Source: Bordetella petrii (GTDB lineage Bacteria > Pseudomonadota > Gammaproteobacteria > Burkholderiales > Burkholderiaceae_B). Taken from it: a stretch of 64,000 nucleotides of DNA. Location of the stretch: the NCBI RefSeq assembly GCF_017356245.1, contig NZ_JAFMZZ010000004.1:30740-94739 (forward strand), given 5' to 3'. The translations under genes were made by a program, and so were the position numbers. The notes beneath the pieces are model-generated. The model was not told the DNA's origin. It searched no databases and worked only from the letters and a program-made list of their open reading frames with translations. Positions 17,964-26,867 of the stretch are shown one piece after another (the stretch's first letter is position 1; each line of letters begins with the position of its first letter).

Positions 17964-19277
17964 ATGACCACTTTGAACGAAACCCACGACGCCGCCCTGA
18001 CCAGCTGGGTAGCCAGCGCCAACGACGGCGCCACCGGCTTCCCGGTGCAGAACCTGCCTTACGCGGTGTTCCGCCGCCGCGGCTCGCAAGAAGCCTTCCG
18101 CCCCGGCGCAGCCATCGGCGACCGCATCGTCGACCTGTCCGCCCTGGCGGGCCTGAATGTGTTCGACGGCCAGGCCGCCGAAGCGCTGGCCGCCTGCACG
18201 GGCGACAGCCTGAACGCCTTGATGGCGCTGGGCCGCGCGCACTGGAGCGCGCTGCGGCTGGCGCTGTCGCGCGCCCTGCGCAGCGGCTCGCCCCTGCAGG
18301 CGCGCATCGAGCCGCTGCTGGTGGCGCAGGCCGACGCCGAATACACCACGCCGGCCCGCATCGGCGACTACACCGATTTTTATATCTCGCTGCACCACGC
18401 CACCTCGGTGGGCAGGCAGTTCCGCCCCGACAACCCGCTGCTGCCCAACTACAAATGGGTGCCCATCGGCTACCACGGCCGCGCCTCCAGCCTGGGCGTG
18501 AACCAGCGCTTTCCGCGCCCGGTGGGCCAGACCCGCCCCGCCGCCGAAGGCGAAGCCCCGCAGTTCGGCCCGTGCAAGCGGCTCGACTACGAGCTGGAAC
18601 TGGGCGTGTTCGTCGGCCAGGGCAACGCGCAGGGCGAGCGCATCGCCCTGGACCAGGCCGACAACCACATCTTCGGCCTTTGCATCCTGAACGACTGGTC
18701 GGCGCGCGATATCCAGGCCTGGGAATACCAGCCGCTGGGACCCTTCCTGTCCAAGAATTTCGCCTCGACCATCTCGCCCTGGATCGTCACCCTGGAAGCG
18801 CTGGAACCCTTCCGCGCCGCCTGGACCCGCCCGGCCGGCGACCCGCAGCCGCTGCCGTACCTGTCGTCGGACGCCAACCGCGCGCAGGGCGCCTACGACG
18901 TGCAGATGGAAGTCCTGCTGGCCACCGAGGCCTCGCGCGCCGCCCAGCATGCGCCGGCCCACCTGTCGGCCAGCAATTTCCGCGACGCCTACTGGAACAT
19001 CGCGCAATTGATCGCGCACCACACCGTCAACGGCTGCAATCTGCAGCCGGGCGACCTGCTCGGCACGGGCACGCTGTCGGGCCCCAACCCCGACGAAGCG
19101 GGTTCGCTGCTGGAACTGTCCCAGGGCGGCAAAACGCCGATCGACCTGCCGTGGGGCGAACAACGCACCTTCCTGCAGGACGGCGACCAGATCATCATCC
19201 GCGCGCACTGCCAGAAGCCGGGCTACCCGCGCATCGGATTCGGCGAATCGTCCGGCACCGTGCTGCCCGCGCGCTGA
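17964..19277 (+). CDS. fahA: Fumarylacetoacetase
   Basis: A 437-residue FAH-family hydrolase. The N-terminal SH3-like part is followed by the catalytic domain with DYTDFYISLHHATSVG (active-site His), PIGYHGRASS, the metal ligands in YELELGVFVG and LNDWSARDIQAWEYQPLGPF. It cleaves fumarylacetoacetate to fumarate and acetoacetate, the last step of tyrosine degradation. Cotranscribed with hmgA. Confidence 0.97.
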   Translation: MTTLNETHDAALTSWVASANDGATGFPVQNLPYAVFRRRGSQEAFRPGAAIGDRIVDLSALAGLNVFDGQAAEALAACTGDSLNALMALGRAHWSALRLALSRALRSGSPLQARIEPLLVAQADAEYTTPARIGDYTDFYISLHHATSVGRQFRPDNPLLPNYKWVPIGYHGRASSLGVNQRFPRPVGQTRPAAEGEAPQFGPCKRLDYELELGVFVGQGNAQGERIALDQADNHIFGLCILNDWSARDIQAWEYQPLGPFLSKNFASTISPWIVTLEALEPFRAAWTRPAGDPQPLPYLSSDANRAQGAYDVQMEVLLATEASRAAQHAPAHLSASNFRDAYWNIAQLIAHHTVNGCNLQPGDLLGTGTLSGPNPDEAGSLLELSQGGKTPIDLPWGEQRTFLQDGDQIIIRAHCQKPGYPRIGFGESSGTVLPAR

Positions 19278-19301
19278 AACCGCGGCTATCTGCCACACAG
19301 C

Positions 19302-19330
19302 GGTGTCTGACACCTTCGGAGTCAGACACC
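19302..19330. repeat. Dispersed GGTGTC-type palindrome between fahA and the GntR gene
   Basis: GGTGTCTGAC at 19302-19311 mirrors GTCAGACACC at 19321-19330 around ACCTTCGGA-type loop bases. It lies between two convergent genes, where it may also serve as a terminator. Confidence 0.75.
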
Positions 19331-19355
19331 TGGCAGCATTTCCGGCATCGCCAGG

Positions 19356-20090
19356 CTAGCGTTCCTGCGCCCGCCGCAGCCGCTCGCGGCTGTTGCTCAG
19401 GTGCGTGCGCATGGCCGCGCGCGCCGCGTCGGCCTCTTGCCGCAGGATGGCCTCGTAGATGTCTTCGTGTTCCAGGTTGACGCGGGCCAGGTATTGCTCG
19501 CGGTCTTCGTGGGCGATGCGGGCCGAATTGATGCGGGTGCGCGGAATGATGGCCGAACCCAGGTGCGACATCAGGTCGGCGAAATACCGGTTGGCGGTTG
19601 CCTGGGCAATCAGCAGGTGGAAGCGGAAATCGGGCGTGATGGTGTCGCCGTCCGCCGCCAGGCACTTGCGGAACTCATCCAGCGCGCTGCGCATCTCGGC
19701 CAGCTGCTGCGGGCTGCGGCGCTGCGCCGCCAGGCCGGCAGCCTCGCTTTCCAGGCAGATGCGCAGCTCCAGCAGCACCAGCACGTCGCGCACGGTGGCG
19801 ATATCGGCCGGATCGACCCGGAAATCGGCGCCGCCGCTGGCTTCCAGCGCATAAGTGCCCACGCCGTGGTGGGTTTCCACCAGGCCGGCGGCCTGCAGGC
19901 GCGACAGCGCTTCGCGCACCACCGTGCGGCTGACGCCGAATTGCCGCATCAGCGCGGATTCGGTGGGCAGTTTTTCGCCGGGCCGGATCTGCCCGCCGCG
20001 GATTCGTTCAGAGAAATCCTCGACCAGGCCCTGCGCCAGGTTGCGCGGCCGGCGTGGCGCGGAAACTGGCAGGTGTGCGGAATCGCTCAT
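19356..20090 (-). CDS. FadR-type GntR regulator of the uronate operon
   Basis: A 244-residue protein from ATG 20090 (MSDSAHLPVSAPRRPRN). The GntR winged helix (PGEKLPTESALMRQFGVSRT, then VVREALSRLQAAG) is followed by an FCD ligand domain with several helices and His/Asp residues able to hold a metal. FadR-type proteins of this kind often sense sugar acids. It is divergent from the uronate dehydrogenase operon, and a palindrome sits at the operon's predicted start site, so it is probably a repressor released by a uronate or a product. Confidence 0.9.
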   Translation of the reverse strand: MSDSAHLPVSAPRRPRNLAQGLVEDFSERIRGGQIRPGEKLPTESALMRQFGVSRTVVREALSRLQAAGLVETHHGVGTYALEASGGADFRVDPADIATVRDVLVLLELRICLESEAAGLAAQRRSPQQLAEMRSALDEFRKCLAADGDTITPDFRFHLLIAQATANRYFADLMSHLGSAIIPRTRINSARIAHEDREQYLARVNLEHEDIYEAILRQEADAARAAMRTHLSNSRERLRRAQER

Positions 20091-20117
20091 CAAGGGATAT
20101 CCCGGGTAATCGTGCGC

Positions 20118-20174
20118 TTGACGTCGAAATTTTTGGGTCATTATACTGCCGCCAAGTTGTACGATAACGTATAA
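20118..20174 (+). promoter_or_regulatory. Promoter and operator of the uronate operon
   Basis: TTGACG (20118-20123), an 18-base spacer and TATACT (20142-20147) form a good sigma70 promoter. The predicted start near 20154 is followed immediately by the imperfect palindrome TTGTACGATAACGTATAA (20157-20174), a GntR-like operator placed to block initiation. Confidence 0.65.
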
Positions 20175-20218
20175 GTTCAATCCCACTGCCGCCCTGCCAC
20201 ACCCGCTGGAACCGCTGC

Positions 20219-21049
20219 ATGACTTCCCCTGCTGAATCGCCCCTGAATACCGCGCGCTGCCACCGTTTACTGGTTACCGGCGCGGCCGGCGGCCTGGGCA
20301 CGGTGCTGCGAGAACGCCTGCGGCCTTACGCCGATATCCTGAAGTTGTCTGACATCTCGGCCATGCCCCCGGCAGGTCCCGGCGAAGAGGTCGCGCCTTG
20401 CGACCTGGCCGACCCGCAGGCCGTGATGGACCTGGTGCGCGGCACCGACGCCATCGTGCACCTGGGTGGCGTATCGGTCGAACGCCCGTTCGAAGAGATC
20501 CTGCCCGCCAATATCCAGGGCACCTACAACATCTACGAGGCCGCCCGCGTGCACGGCGTGCGGCGGATCGTGTTCGCCAGCTCCAACCATGTCACCGGCT
20601 TCTACCGGCAGGGCCAGGTGCTGGACGCCGACACGCCGCCCCGGCCCGACGGCTACTACGGCATCAGCAAGGCATTCGGCGAGAACCTGTCGCGCTTCTA
20701 TTTCGACCGCTACGGCATCGAAACCGTCTGCCTGCGCATCGGCTCGTCGTTTCCCGAAGCGCGCGACCGCCGCATGCTGGTGACCTGGCTCAGCTACGAC
20801 GACCTGACCGACCTGGTGGCGCGCTCGCTGTTCACCCCCGGCGTGGGCCACACCATCGTGTACGGCGCGTCGGCCAACCGCGACAGCTGGTGGGACAACC
20901 GCCTGGCCGCGCGCCTGGGCTTCGCGCCCAAAGATTCCTCGGAACGCTTCCGCGCCGCGGTCCAGGCCCAGCCGGAACCCGATCCGCAAGACCCGGCGAC
21001 CCAGTTCCAGGGCGGCGCCTTCGTCAAGGCCGGGCCGTTCAGTTCATGA
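20219..21049 (+). CDS. udh: Uronate dehydrogenase
   Basis: A 276-residue short-chain/extended-type dehydrogenase. The NAD site is TGAAGGLG, the catalytic Tyr-Lys pair is in YYGISKAFGE, and the stretches HLGGVSVERPFEEI and FASSNHVTGFY resemble bacterial uronate dehydrogenases. It should oxidise D-glucuronate or D-galacturonate to the aldarolactone. It is first in the operon; its stop overlaps the lactonase start by four bases. Confidence 0.85.
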   Translation: MTSPAESPLNTARCHRLLVTGAAGGLGTVLRERLRPYADILKLSDISAMPPAGPGEEVAPCDLADPQAVMDLVRGTDAIVHLGGVSVERPFEEILPANIQGTYNIYEAARVHGVRRIVFASSNHVTGFYRQGQVLDADTPPRPDGYYGISKAFGENLSRFYFDRYGIETVCLRIGSSFPEARDRRMLVTWLSYDDLTDLVARSLFTPGVGHTIVYGASANRDSWWDNRLAARLGFAPKDSSERFRAAVQAQPEPDPQDPATQFQGGAFVKAGPFSS

Positions 21050-21936
21050 ACACGCAGCCGCGGGTCGAACGGCTGGGCGACATGCTGTGCGCCGTGGGCG
21101 AAAGCCCGGTGTGGCGCGCCGCCGAACAGGCCCTGTACTGGACCGACATCCCGGCGCGCCGCCTGTGGCGCTGCGAACCCGGCAGCGGCCAGGCCCGCCA
21201 CTGGCAACTGCCCGAGATGGCCGGCTGCATCGCCATGCGCGGCGACGGGTGGCTGGCCGCCATGGAAACCGGCCTGTACGCGCTGCCCGCCCTGGCCGCC
21301 GGGCAGCCCGCCCCCGCCGCGGCGCCGCTGGCCAAGGTGAACCATGCCGCGCCGGACATGCGCTTCAACGACGGCCGCTGCGACCGGCAGGGCCGCTTCT
21401 GGGCCGGCACCATGGCGCAGGACATGGCGCGGGGCCTGGACACGGGCCGCCTGTACCGCTACGCCGGCGGCGAGTTGTCCATGCCCGTGCCGCTGGCGCT
21501 GATCGTGCCCAACGGCATGGCCTTCAGCCCCGACGGCCGCACCATGTACCTGTCGGACTCGCACCCGGACCGCCAGGTCGTCTGGGCATTCGACTACGAC
21601 ACCGACGCCGGGCTGCCGCACAACCGCCGCGTGTTCATCGACCGACTGCCCGCCGGCCGCCCCGACGGCGCGGCGGTGGACCAGGACGGCGGCTACTGGA
21701 TCTGCGGCAACGACGCCGGCATGCTGTACCGCTATGCCCCCGATGGCCGGCTGGACCGCGGCCTGCGCCTGCCGGCGGCCAAGCCGGCCATGTGCGCCTT
21801 TGGCGGCCCCGGCCTGGACACGCTGTTCGTCACCAGCATCCGGCCGCCCGCCGCGCCGGACGACGCCCTGGACGGCGCCGTTTTCGCCTTGCAGCCCGGC
21901 ACCCGCGGCCTGGAGGAACCGGCTTACCTCGGCTAG
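21046..21936 (+). CDS. SMP-30/gluconolactonase-family aldarolactonase
   Basis: A 296-residue six-bladed propeller of the SMP-30/LRE family starting at ATG 21046 in an ATGA overlap. Metal ligands are seen as Glu in VGESPVW, Asn in RFNDGRCD, and the central IVPNGMAFSPDG with the YLSDSHPD stretch. It most likely hydrolyses the lactone made by the upstream dehydrogenase to the open aldaric acid. The aldarate dehydratase needed next is not in the window. Confidence 0.85.
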   Translation: MNTQPRVERLGDMLCAVGESPVWRAAEQALYWTDIPARRLWRCEPGSGQARHWQLPEMAGCIAMRGDGWLAAMETGLYALPALAAGQPAPAAAPLAKVNHAAPDMRFNDGRCDRQGRFWAGTMAQDMARGLDTGRLYRYAGGELSMPVPLALIVPNGMAFSPDGRTMYLSDSHPDRQVVWAFDYDTDAGLPHNRRVFIDRLPAGRPDGAAVDQDGGYWICGNDAGMLYRYAPDGRLDRGLRLPAAKPAMCAFGGPGLDTLFVTSIRPPAAPDDALDGAVFALQPGTRGLEEPAYLG

Positions 21937-22034
21937 CCCCCGAGCAGGCCCGCACCCGGGGCCCACGCCGCAGTCACGCAGAGATTTCCACAAGAACCCT
22001 CACCACAGCCGTACTCCCAACCCGGAGGTAGACA

Positions 22035-23021
22035 ATGCTGCGCTTCACCCTCAAACGCGCCACGCTGACCGCGTCGGCCGCCCTGTTCCTGTCCGCCGGC
22101 ATGCTGGCCGCCCAGGCCGAAACCCTGAGATCGGCCGACATCCACCCCGACGATTACCCCACCGTGCTGGCCGTGCGCCACATGGGCGAGCTGGTCAAGC
22201 AGCGCACCAACGGCCGCATCGATATCAAGGTCTATTCGGGCAGCAAGCTGGGCCGCGAAGTCGACTCGATCGAGCAGGTCAAGCTGGGCGCGCTGGCCAT
22301 GACCCGCGTCAGCAGCGCCGCCATGCACAACATCTGCGAAATCACGCGGGTGCCGTCGCTGCCGTTCCTGTTCCGCTCGAAAGAGCACTTGCACAAAGTG
22401 CTGGACAGCGACATCGGCGAAGAAATCCTGCGCTCGTGCGAAGACGCCGGGTTCATCGGCCTGGCCTGGTACGACAGCGGCGCGCGCTCGATGTACACGC
22501 GCGACAAGCCCATCAAGACGGTGGCCGACGTGCGCGGCCTGAAGATCCGCGTGCAGCAGTCGGACCTGTCGGTCGCGATGGTCGAGGCGCTGGGCGCCAA
22601 CGCCACGCCGATGGCCATGGGCGAGGTCTACACGGCCCTGAAGACCGGCCTGGTGGACGCGGCCGAGAACAACTTCCCCAGCTATGAAAGCGCGCACCAC
22701 TACGAAGTGGCCAAGTATTACTCGATGACCGAACACACCATGACGCCCGAGATCCTGCTGTTCTCGAAGCGCCAATGGGACAAGCTGCCGGAAGCCGACC
22801 GCAAGATCATCCGCGACGCCGCCCGCGAATCGGTGCCCTACATGCGCAAGCTGTGGGATGCGCGCGAGGAAAAATCGCGCGCCATTGTCGAGAAGGCCGG
22901 CTCGCAGATCATCCAGCCCGACAAGGCCTCGTTCCAGGCAGTGATGAAACCGGTGTACGAGCGCTACGTCACCACGCCTGAAATGAAAGACCTGGTGTCC
23001 CGCATCCAGGCCGTGAAATAA
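22035..23021 (+). CDS. TRAP transporter substrate-binding protein (DctP type), probable uronate binder
   Basis: A 328-residue periplasmic protein with a signal peptide ending at about residue 31 (AGMLAAQA) and a strong GGAGGT ribosome site. The DctP fold is recognisable by GELVKQRTNGRIDIKVYSGS, LPFLFRSKEHL, and the carboxylate-binding Arg within RGLKIRVQQSD. Gene context (uronate dehydrogenase and lactonase) points to a hexuronate ligand. Confidence 0.88.
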   Translation: MLRFTLKRATLTASAALFLSAGMLAAQAETLRSADIHPDDYPTVLAVRHMGELVKQRTNGRIDIKVYSGSKLGREVDSIEQVKLGALAMTRVSSAAMHNICEITRVPSLPFLFRSKEHLHKVLDSDIGEEILRSCEDAGFIGLAWYDSGARSMYTRDKPIKTVADVRGLKIRVQQSDLSVAMVEALGANATPMAMGEVYTALKTGLVDAAENNFPSYESAHHYEVAKYYSMTEHTMTPEILLFSKRQWDKLPEADRKIIRDAARESVPYMRKLWDAREEKSRAIVEKAGSQIIQPDKASFQAVMKPVYERYVTTPEMKDLVSRIQAVK

Positions 23022-23031
23022 GGCGCCGGCC

Positions 23032-23589
23032 ATGTCCGCCCAAGTCATCCGATCGGACGGCGAAAGCGCGCCGGGCCGCGCGCTCGCGCGGGCGCTGGAC
23101 GGCTACGCGCGCGCCTGCGCCGTGCTGGCCCGGCTTTGCATGGTGCTCAGCGTGGCCGGCCTGGTGTGCCTGATCATGGCGGTGTCCTACCAGATCTTCG
23201 GCCGCCATGTGCTCAACCGCACACCCACCTGGGCCGAGAGCCTGTCGCTGCTGCTGGTGCTGTACGTCACCATGATGGGCGCCGCCGTGGCCGTGCGCGA
23301 CGCCGGCCACATCGGCTTCGAGTCGCTGGCCGACCTGCTGCCGGCGGCCGGACGGCGCCGCCTGCAGCTGTTCGTGCACGGGCTGGTGCTGCTGTTCGGC
23401 GTGCTGATGGCGTGGTACTGCGGCCTGCTGGCGGAATCGGTGCATACCTACAAGATTCCCAACCTGGGCCTGTCCGAGGGCTGGAAGTACGCCCCCGCCA
23501 CGCTGTCGGGCGTGCTGATCGTGCTGTTCTCGATCGAGCACATCATCGCGCTCTTGCGCAACCAGAAGGTGGTTCCCGCATGGCACTGA
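23032..23589 (+). CDS. TRAP transporter small permease (DctQ type)
   Basis: A 185-residue membrane protein with four hydrophobic segments and the family stretch QIFGRHVLNRTPTWAESLSL. It lies 10 bases after the binding-protein gene and overlaps the large permease start by 10 bases. It links the binding protein and DctM in the inner membrane. Confidence 0.88.
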   Translation: MSAQVIRSDGESAPGRALARALDGYARACAVLARLCMVLSVAGLVCLIMAVSYQIFGRHVLNRTPTWAESLSLLLVLYVTMMGAAVAVRDAGHIGFESLADLLPAAGRRRLQLFVHGLVLLFGVLMAWYCGLLAESVHTYKIPNLGLSEGWKYAPATLSGVLIVLFSIEHIIALLRNQKVVPAWH

Positions 23590-24863
23590 CGCTGCTTTCC
23601 CTGACGTTCATCGGCTTCCTGCTCATCGGCGTGCCGGTGGCCTTCGCCATCGGCCTGGCGTCGATATCGGCCATCGTGTATGAAGACCTGCCCATCGCGG
23701 TGGCCTTCCAGCAGATGACCTCGGGCATGAACGCTTTTTCGTTCCTGGCCATCCCGTTCTTCATTTTCACCGGCGAGCTGATGCTTTACGGCGGCATCGC
23801 CGACCGCATCGTCACCTTCGCCAAGTCGGTGGTGGGCCACGTGCGCGGCGGGCTGGGCATGTCGAACGTGCTGGCCTGCACGCTGTTCGGCGGCGTGTCG
23901 GGCTCGCCGGTGGCCGACGTGTCGGCCATGGGATCGGTGATGATCCCCATGATGAAGCGCGAAGGCTACCACGCCGACTACGCCGTCAACGTGACCACGC
24001 ACGCGGCGCTGGTGGGCGCGCTGATGCCCACCAGCCACAACATCATCATCTATACCCTGGCGGCCGGCGGCAAGGCGTCGATCGCGGCCTTGATCGCCGC
24101 CTGCGTGGTGCCGGCGGCGATTCTTACCCTGTGCAACCTGGCGGCCGCCTACCTGGTGGCGCGCAAGCGCGGCTATCCGGCCGGCACGTTCCCCGGCTGG
24201 GGCATCGTGCTGCGCTCGCTGGTGGCGGCCACGCCGGGCCTGTTCGTGATCGTGCTGATCATCGCCGGCATTCTCAGCGGCGTGTTCACCGCCACCGAGT
24301 CGGCCGCCGTGGCGGTGCTGTACGCGCTGGTCCTGACGGCGCTGGTATACCGTTCGCTGACCTGGGACCAGTTCCTGCGCGCGGCCGCCAAGGCGGTCAA
24401 GACCACCGGCATCGTGCTGCTGCTGATCGGCATCTCGGCCACTTTCGGCTACCTGATCGGGTTCTACAGCGTGGCCGAGAAAATCGGCGCGCTGATGGCC
24501 TCGATATCGACCGAGCCGTGGGCGATTTTCCTGATGGTGAACATCACGCTGTTCGTGCTGGGCACCTTCCTGGACATGGCCGCCACCATCCTGATCTGCA
24601 CTCCGATCTTCTTGCCGATCTGCATGCAGTACGGCATGAGCCCGGTGCAGTTCGGCGTGGTCACGCTGCTGAACTGCGCGCTGGGGCTGAACACCCCGCC
24701 GGTGGGCACCGTGCAGTTCGTGGGCTGCGCCATCGGCAAGGTATCGGTGGGCACGGTCATGCGCACCATCTGGCCGTTCTATGGCGCGCTGCTGGCGGCG
24801 CTGGCCCTGGTGACCTACGTGCCGGCGTTCTCGTCGTGGCTGCCCGACCTGCTGTTCAAATAA
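23580..24863 (+). CDS. TRAP transporter large permease (DctM type)
   Basis: A 427-residue protein with about twelve hydrophobic spans, starting at ATG 23580 (MALTLLSLTFIGFLLIGVPV). Family motifs include FFIFTGELMLYGGIADRI, GGVSGSPVADVSAMG and NTPPVGTVQF. It is the sodium-coupled translocation channel for the substrate bound by DctP. Its last 8 bases overlap, tail to tail, the stop of the histidine kinase on the other strand. Confidence 0.93.
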   Translation: MALTLLSLTFIGFLLIGVPVAFAIGLASISAIVYEDLPIAVAFQQMTSGMNAFSFLAIPFFIFTGELMLYGGIADRIVTFAKSVVGHVRGGLGMSNVLACTLFGGVSGSPVADVSAMGSVMIPMMKREGYHADYAVNVTTHAALVGALMPTSHNIIIYTLAAGGKASIAALIAACVVPAAILTLCNLAAAYLVARKRGYPAGTFPGWGIVLRSLVAATPGLFVIVLIIAGILSGVFTATESAAVAVLYALVLTALVYRSLTWDQFLRAAAKAVKTTGIVLLLIGISATFGYLIGFYSVAEKIGALMASISTEPWAIFLMVNITLFVLGTFLDMAATILICTPIFLPICMQYGMSPVQFGVVTLLNCALGLNTPPVGTVQFVGCAIGKVSVGTVMRTIWPFYGALLAALALVTYVPAFSSWLPDLLFK

Positions 24864-26157
24864 AGCGCAGCACGAAACAGGTACCCTGCCGCGGGCCCGC
24901 ACGCTCGGATTCGATATGCAGGTCCCAGCCCTGCATGTCGCACACCCGCTTGGCAATGGCCAGGCCCAGCCCGCGCGGAAAGCCGTTGTCGTCGGGCGTG
25001 GCGGCCGCCGTGTCGCCCAGCCGCCCGCTGTAATAGCGCTGGAACACGAAGGGCAGCTCTTCGGCGGCAATGCCCTTGCCGTTGTCGCGCAGCTCCAGGG
25101 CGCCGTCGTACGCCAGGCCGGCGGTCAGGGTGGCCGGCGCCGCATGCTCGATGGCGTTGCGCACCAGGTTGCGCAGCACAGTCAGCAGCGCATAGCGGTC
25201 CAGCATGTGCTCGGTGCCGCCCGGAATCAGATTATGGAACGACAGCCCTGCGGCGTCGGCCTCGACTTCCAGGCCGCGCCAGGCGTCCTCCATGCAGGTC
25301 GCCAGGTCCACGCGCTCGGCCGGCCGGGGCTGGTCGCGCGCCATCGAGCGCGCGCTTTCCAGCGACGCCACGATATGGTCGACATTGGCCGTGATGCGCT
25401 CCAGGCGCTGCCGCGGGTCGGCCTGCAGCGCCGCGTCCAGCAGCATGATCTCGCTGTCGGAACGAATGGCCGCCAGCGGCGTGCGCACCTCGTGGCTGAG
25501 ATTGGCCGCGAATTCGCGCTCGCGCGCGATCGAGCGGTCGACCTGGTTCTGCACGCGGTTGAAGGCCTCGACCAGCCGGCCGGCCTCGTCGTCGCGGGTA
25601 ACGGCCAGATCGGGCGCGCCGGGCGCCCAGTTCGACAGCCGCCCGGTCAGGTCCAGCAAGGGCCCCACCGCCACGCCAGCCACCCGGCGCGACAGCGCAT
25701 ACGCCGCCATGACGCACAGCGCGCCCATGCCCAGCACGATCAGGCCGAAGTCGCGCACGCGCGCCTCGTGGTCGGTGGCGTCGTACAGCACGTACAGGCG
25801 GCCGCGCGCGGTGTCGGCCACCATCACGTGCCAGGTCTCGATACCCGGCTGCAGCAGGTGCAGCCCCGGCGGCAGGCCTGCCAGCTGGGCGGGCATGTCG
25901 TCCTGCACGGCGCCCTGGTGCAGCCAGGCCCGCATCGAGCCGCCCAGCTCGCGCGCGCCCTGCGGCGGCAGGAACTGCGAGTCGGCCGCCACGTGCTGCG
26001 CCACCCGCTCGGTTTCGGTGGTCAGGATCTGGTCGACCAGGCCGTCTTCCATCTGGTCGAATGTCAGGTAGGCCAGCAGCGCCAGCGCGGCCACGAAGAC
26101 GGCGACCGCGCCCGTCAGCGCCCAGACGACCCGCTGTGTCAGCGTGCCGCCTTTCAT
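24856..26157 (-). CDS. Sensor histidine kinase
   Basis: A 433-residue kinase from ATG 26157 (MKGGTLTQRVVWALTGAV). Two membrane helices (about 10-32 and 150-170) flank a periplasmic sensor of about 120 residues; a HAMP-like linker precedes the H-box NLSHEVRTPLAAIRSDSE, then the N-box NLVRNAIEHA and G-boxes (LRDNGKGI, PRGLGLAIAKR). It is coupled by a 4-base overlap to the response regulator before it. The signal is unknown. Confidence 0.92.
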   Translation of the reverse strand: MKGGTLTQRVVWALTGAVAVFVAALALLAYLTFDQMEDGLVDQILTTETERVAQHVAADSQFLPPQGARELGGSMRAWLHQGAVQDDMPAQLAGLPPGLHLLQPGIETWHVMVADTARGRLYVLYDATDHEARVRDFGLIVLGMGALCVMAAYALSRRVAGVAVGPLLDLTGRLSNWAPGAPDLAVTRDDEAGRLVEAFNRVQNQVDRSIAREREFAANLSHEVRTPLAAIRSDSEIMLLDAALQADPRQRLERITANVDHIVASLESARSMARDQPRPAERVDLATCMEDAWRGLEVEADAAGLSFHNLIPGGTEHMLDRYALLTVLRNLVRNAIEHAAPATLTAGLAYDGALELRDNGKGIAAEELPFVFQRYYSGRLGDTAAATPDDNGFPRGLGLAIAKRVCDMQGWDLHIESERAGPRQGTCFVLRFI

Positions 26158-26864
26158 GGGGCGGCCTCGGGCATCACCAGGCGCCAGCCGATGCCGTGCA
26201 CGGTTTCGATGCCGTCGAACCCGGCGTCGGCCAGCGCGCGCCGCAGCAAGTGCATCTGGCTGCGCAGCGCGTCGGGCGACGGCGGTTCGTCGGCCCACAG
26301 CGCCGACTCGAGCTCTTCGCGCGACACGATGCGGCCGGGGTCGCGCAGCAGCGCCTCGACGATCAGGCCCGATTTGCGGGTCAGGCGCACCGGCTGCCCC
26401 GCCACCGACACGGCGCGGGTGCGCCCGTCGAACTGCAGCGGGCCGAACTCGCGCACCGCGTCCACCACGGCGCCCTGGGCGCGGTGGATCAGGGCCAGCA
26501 GGCGCGCCTGCACCTCGGCCAGCGCAAACGGCTTGGTCAGGTAGTCGTCGGCGCCGTGCGAGAACCCCTGCAGTTTGTCGTCCAGCGCATCGCGCGCGGT
26601 CAGGATCAGCACCGGAATGGCCTGGCGCCGCTCGGCGCGCAGGGTGTGCAGCACCTCGTAGCCGTCCAGGCCGGGCAGTCCCACGTCCAGCACCATCACG
26701 TCGAAGCGCTGGTCCTGCAGCATGCGCAGCGCCGTGCGCCCGTCATAGGCCACGTCGGGCACGAAACCGCTCACCTCCAGGAAGCGGTACAGGTTGCCCG
26801 CGATGGTGAGATCGTCTTCGACGATCAGCACCCGGTAATGCGCGTTGGCGGGAATCGCGGCCAT
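26154..26864 (-). CDS. OmpR-family response regulator
   Basis: A 236-residue protein. The receiver domain has EDD at about 17, the phospho-acceptor Asp in VMVLDVGLPGLDGYEV and Lys in DYLTKPF. The C-terminal winged helix contains LTRKSGLIVEALLRDPGRIV and a VHGIGWRL ending. Partner of the kinase just downstream. It lies 3 bases after the flavin oxidase gene stop on the same strand order, so the oxidase and the two-component genes may share a transcript. Confidence 0.92.
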   Translation of the reverse strand: MAAIPANAHYRVLIVEDDLTIAGNLYRFLEVSGFVPDVAYDGRTALRMLQDQRFDVMVLDVGLPGLDGYEVLHTLRAERRQAIPVLILTARDALDDKLQGFSHGADDYLTKPFALAEVQARLLALIHRAQGAVVDAVREFGPLQFDGRTRAVSVAGQPVRLTRKSGLIVEALLRDPGRIVSREELESALWADEPPSPDALRSQMHLLRRALADAGFDGIETVHGIGWRLVMPEAAP

Positions 26865-26867
26865 GGA

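Noticed and set aside
24850-24870. Terminator between dctM and the histidine kinase
   Set aside because: The two stop codons overlap by 8 bases and there is no room for a hairpin with a T-run.
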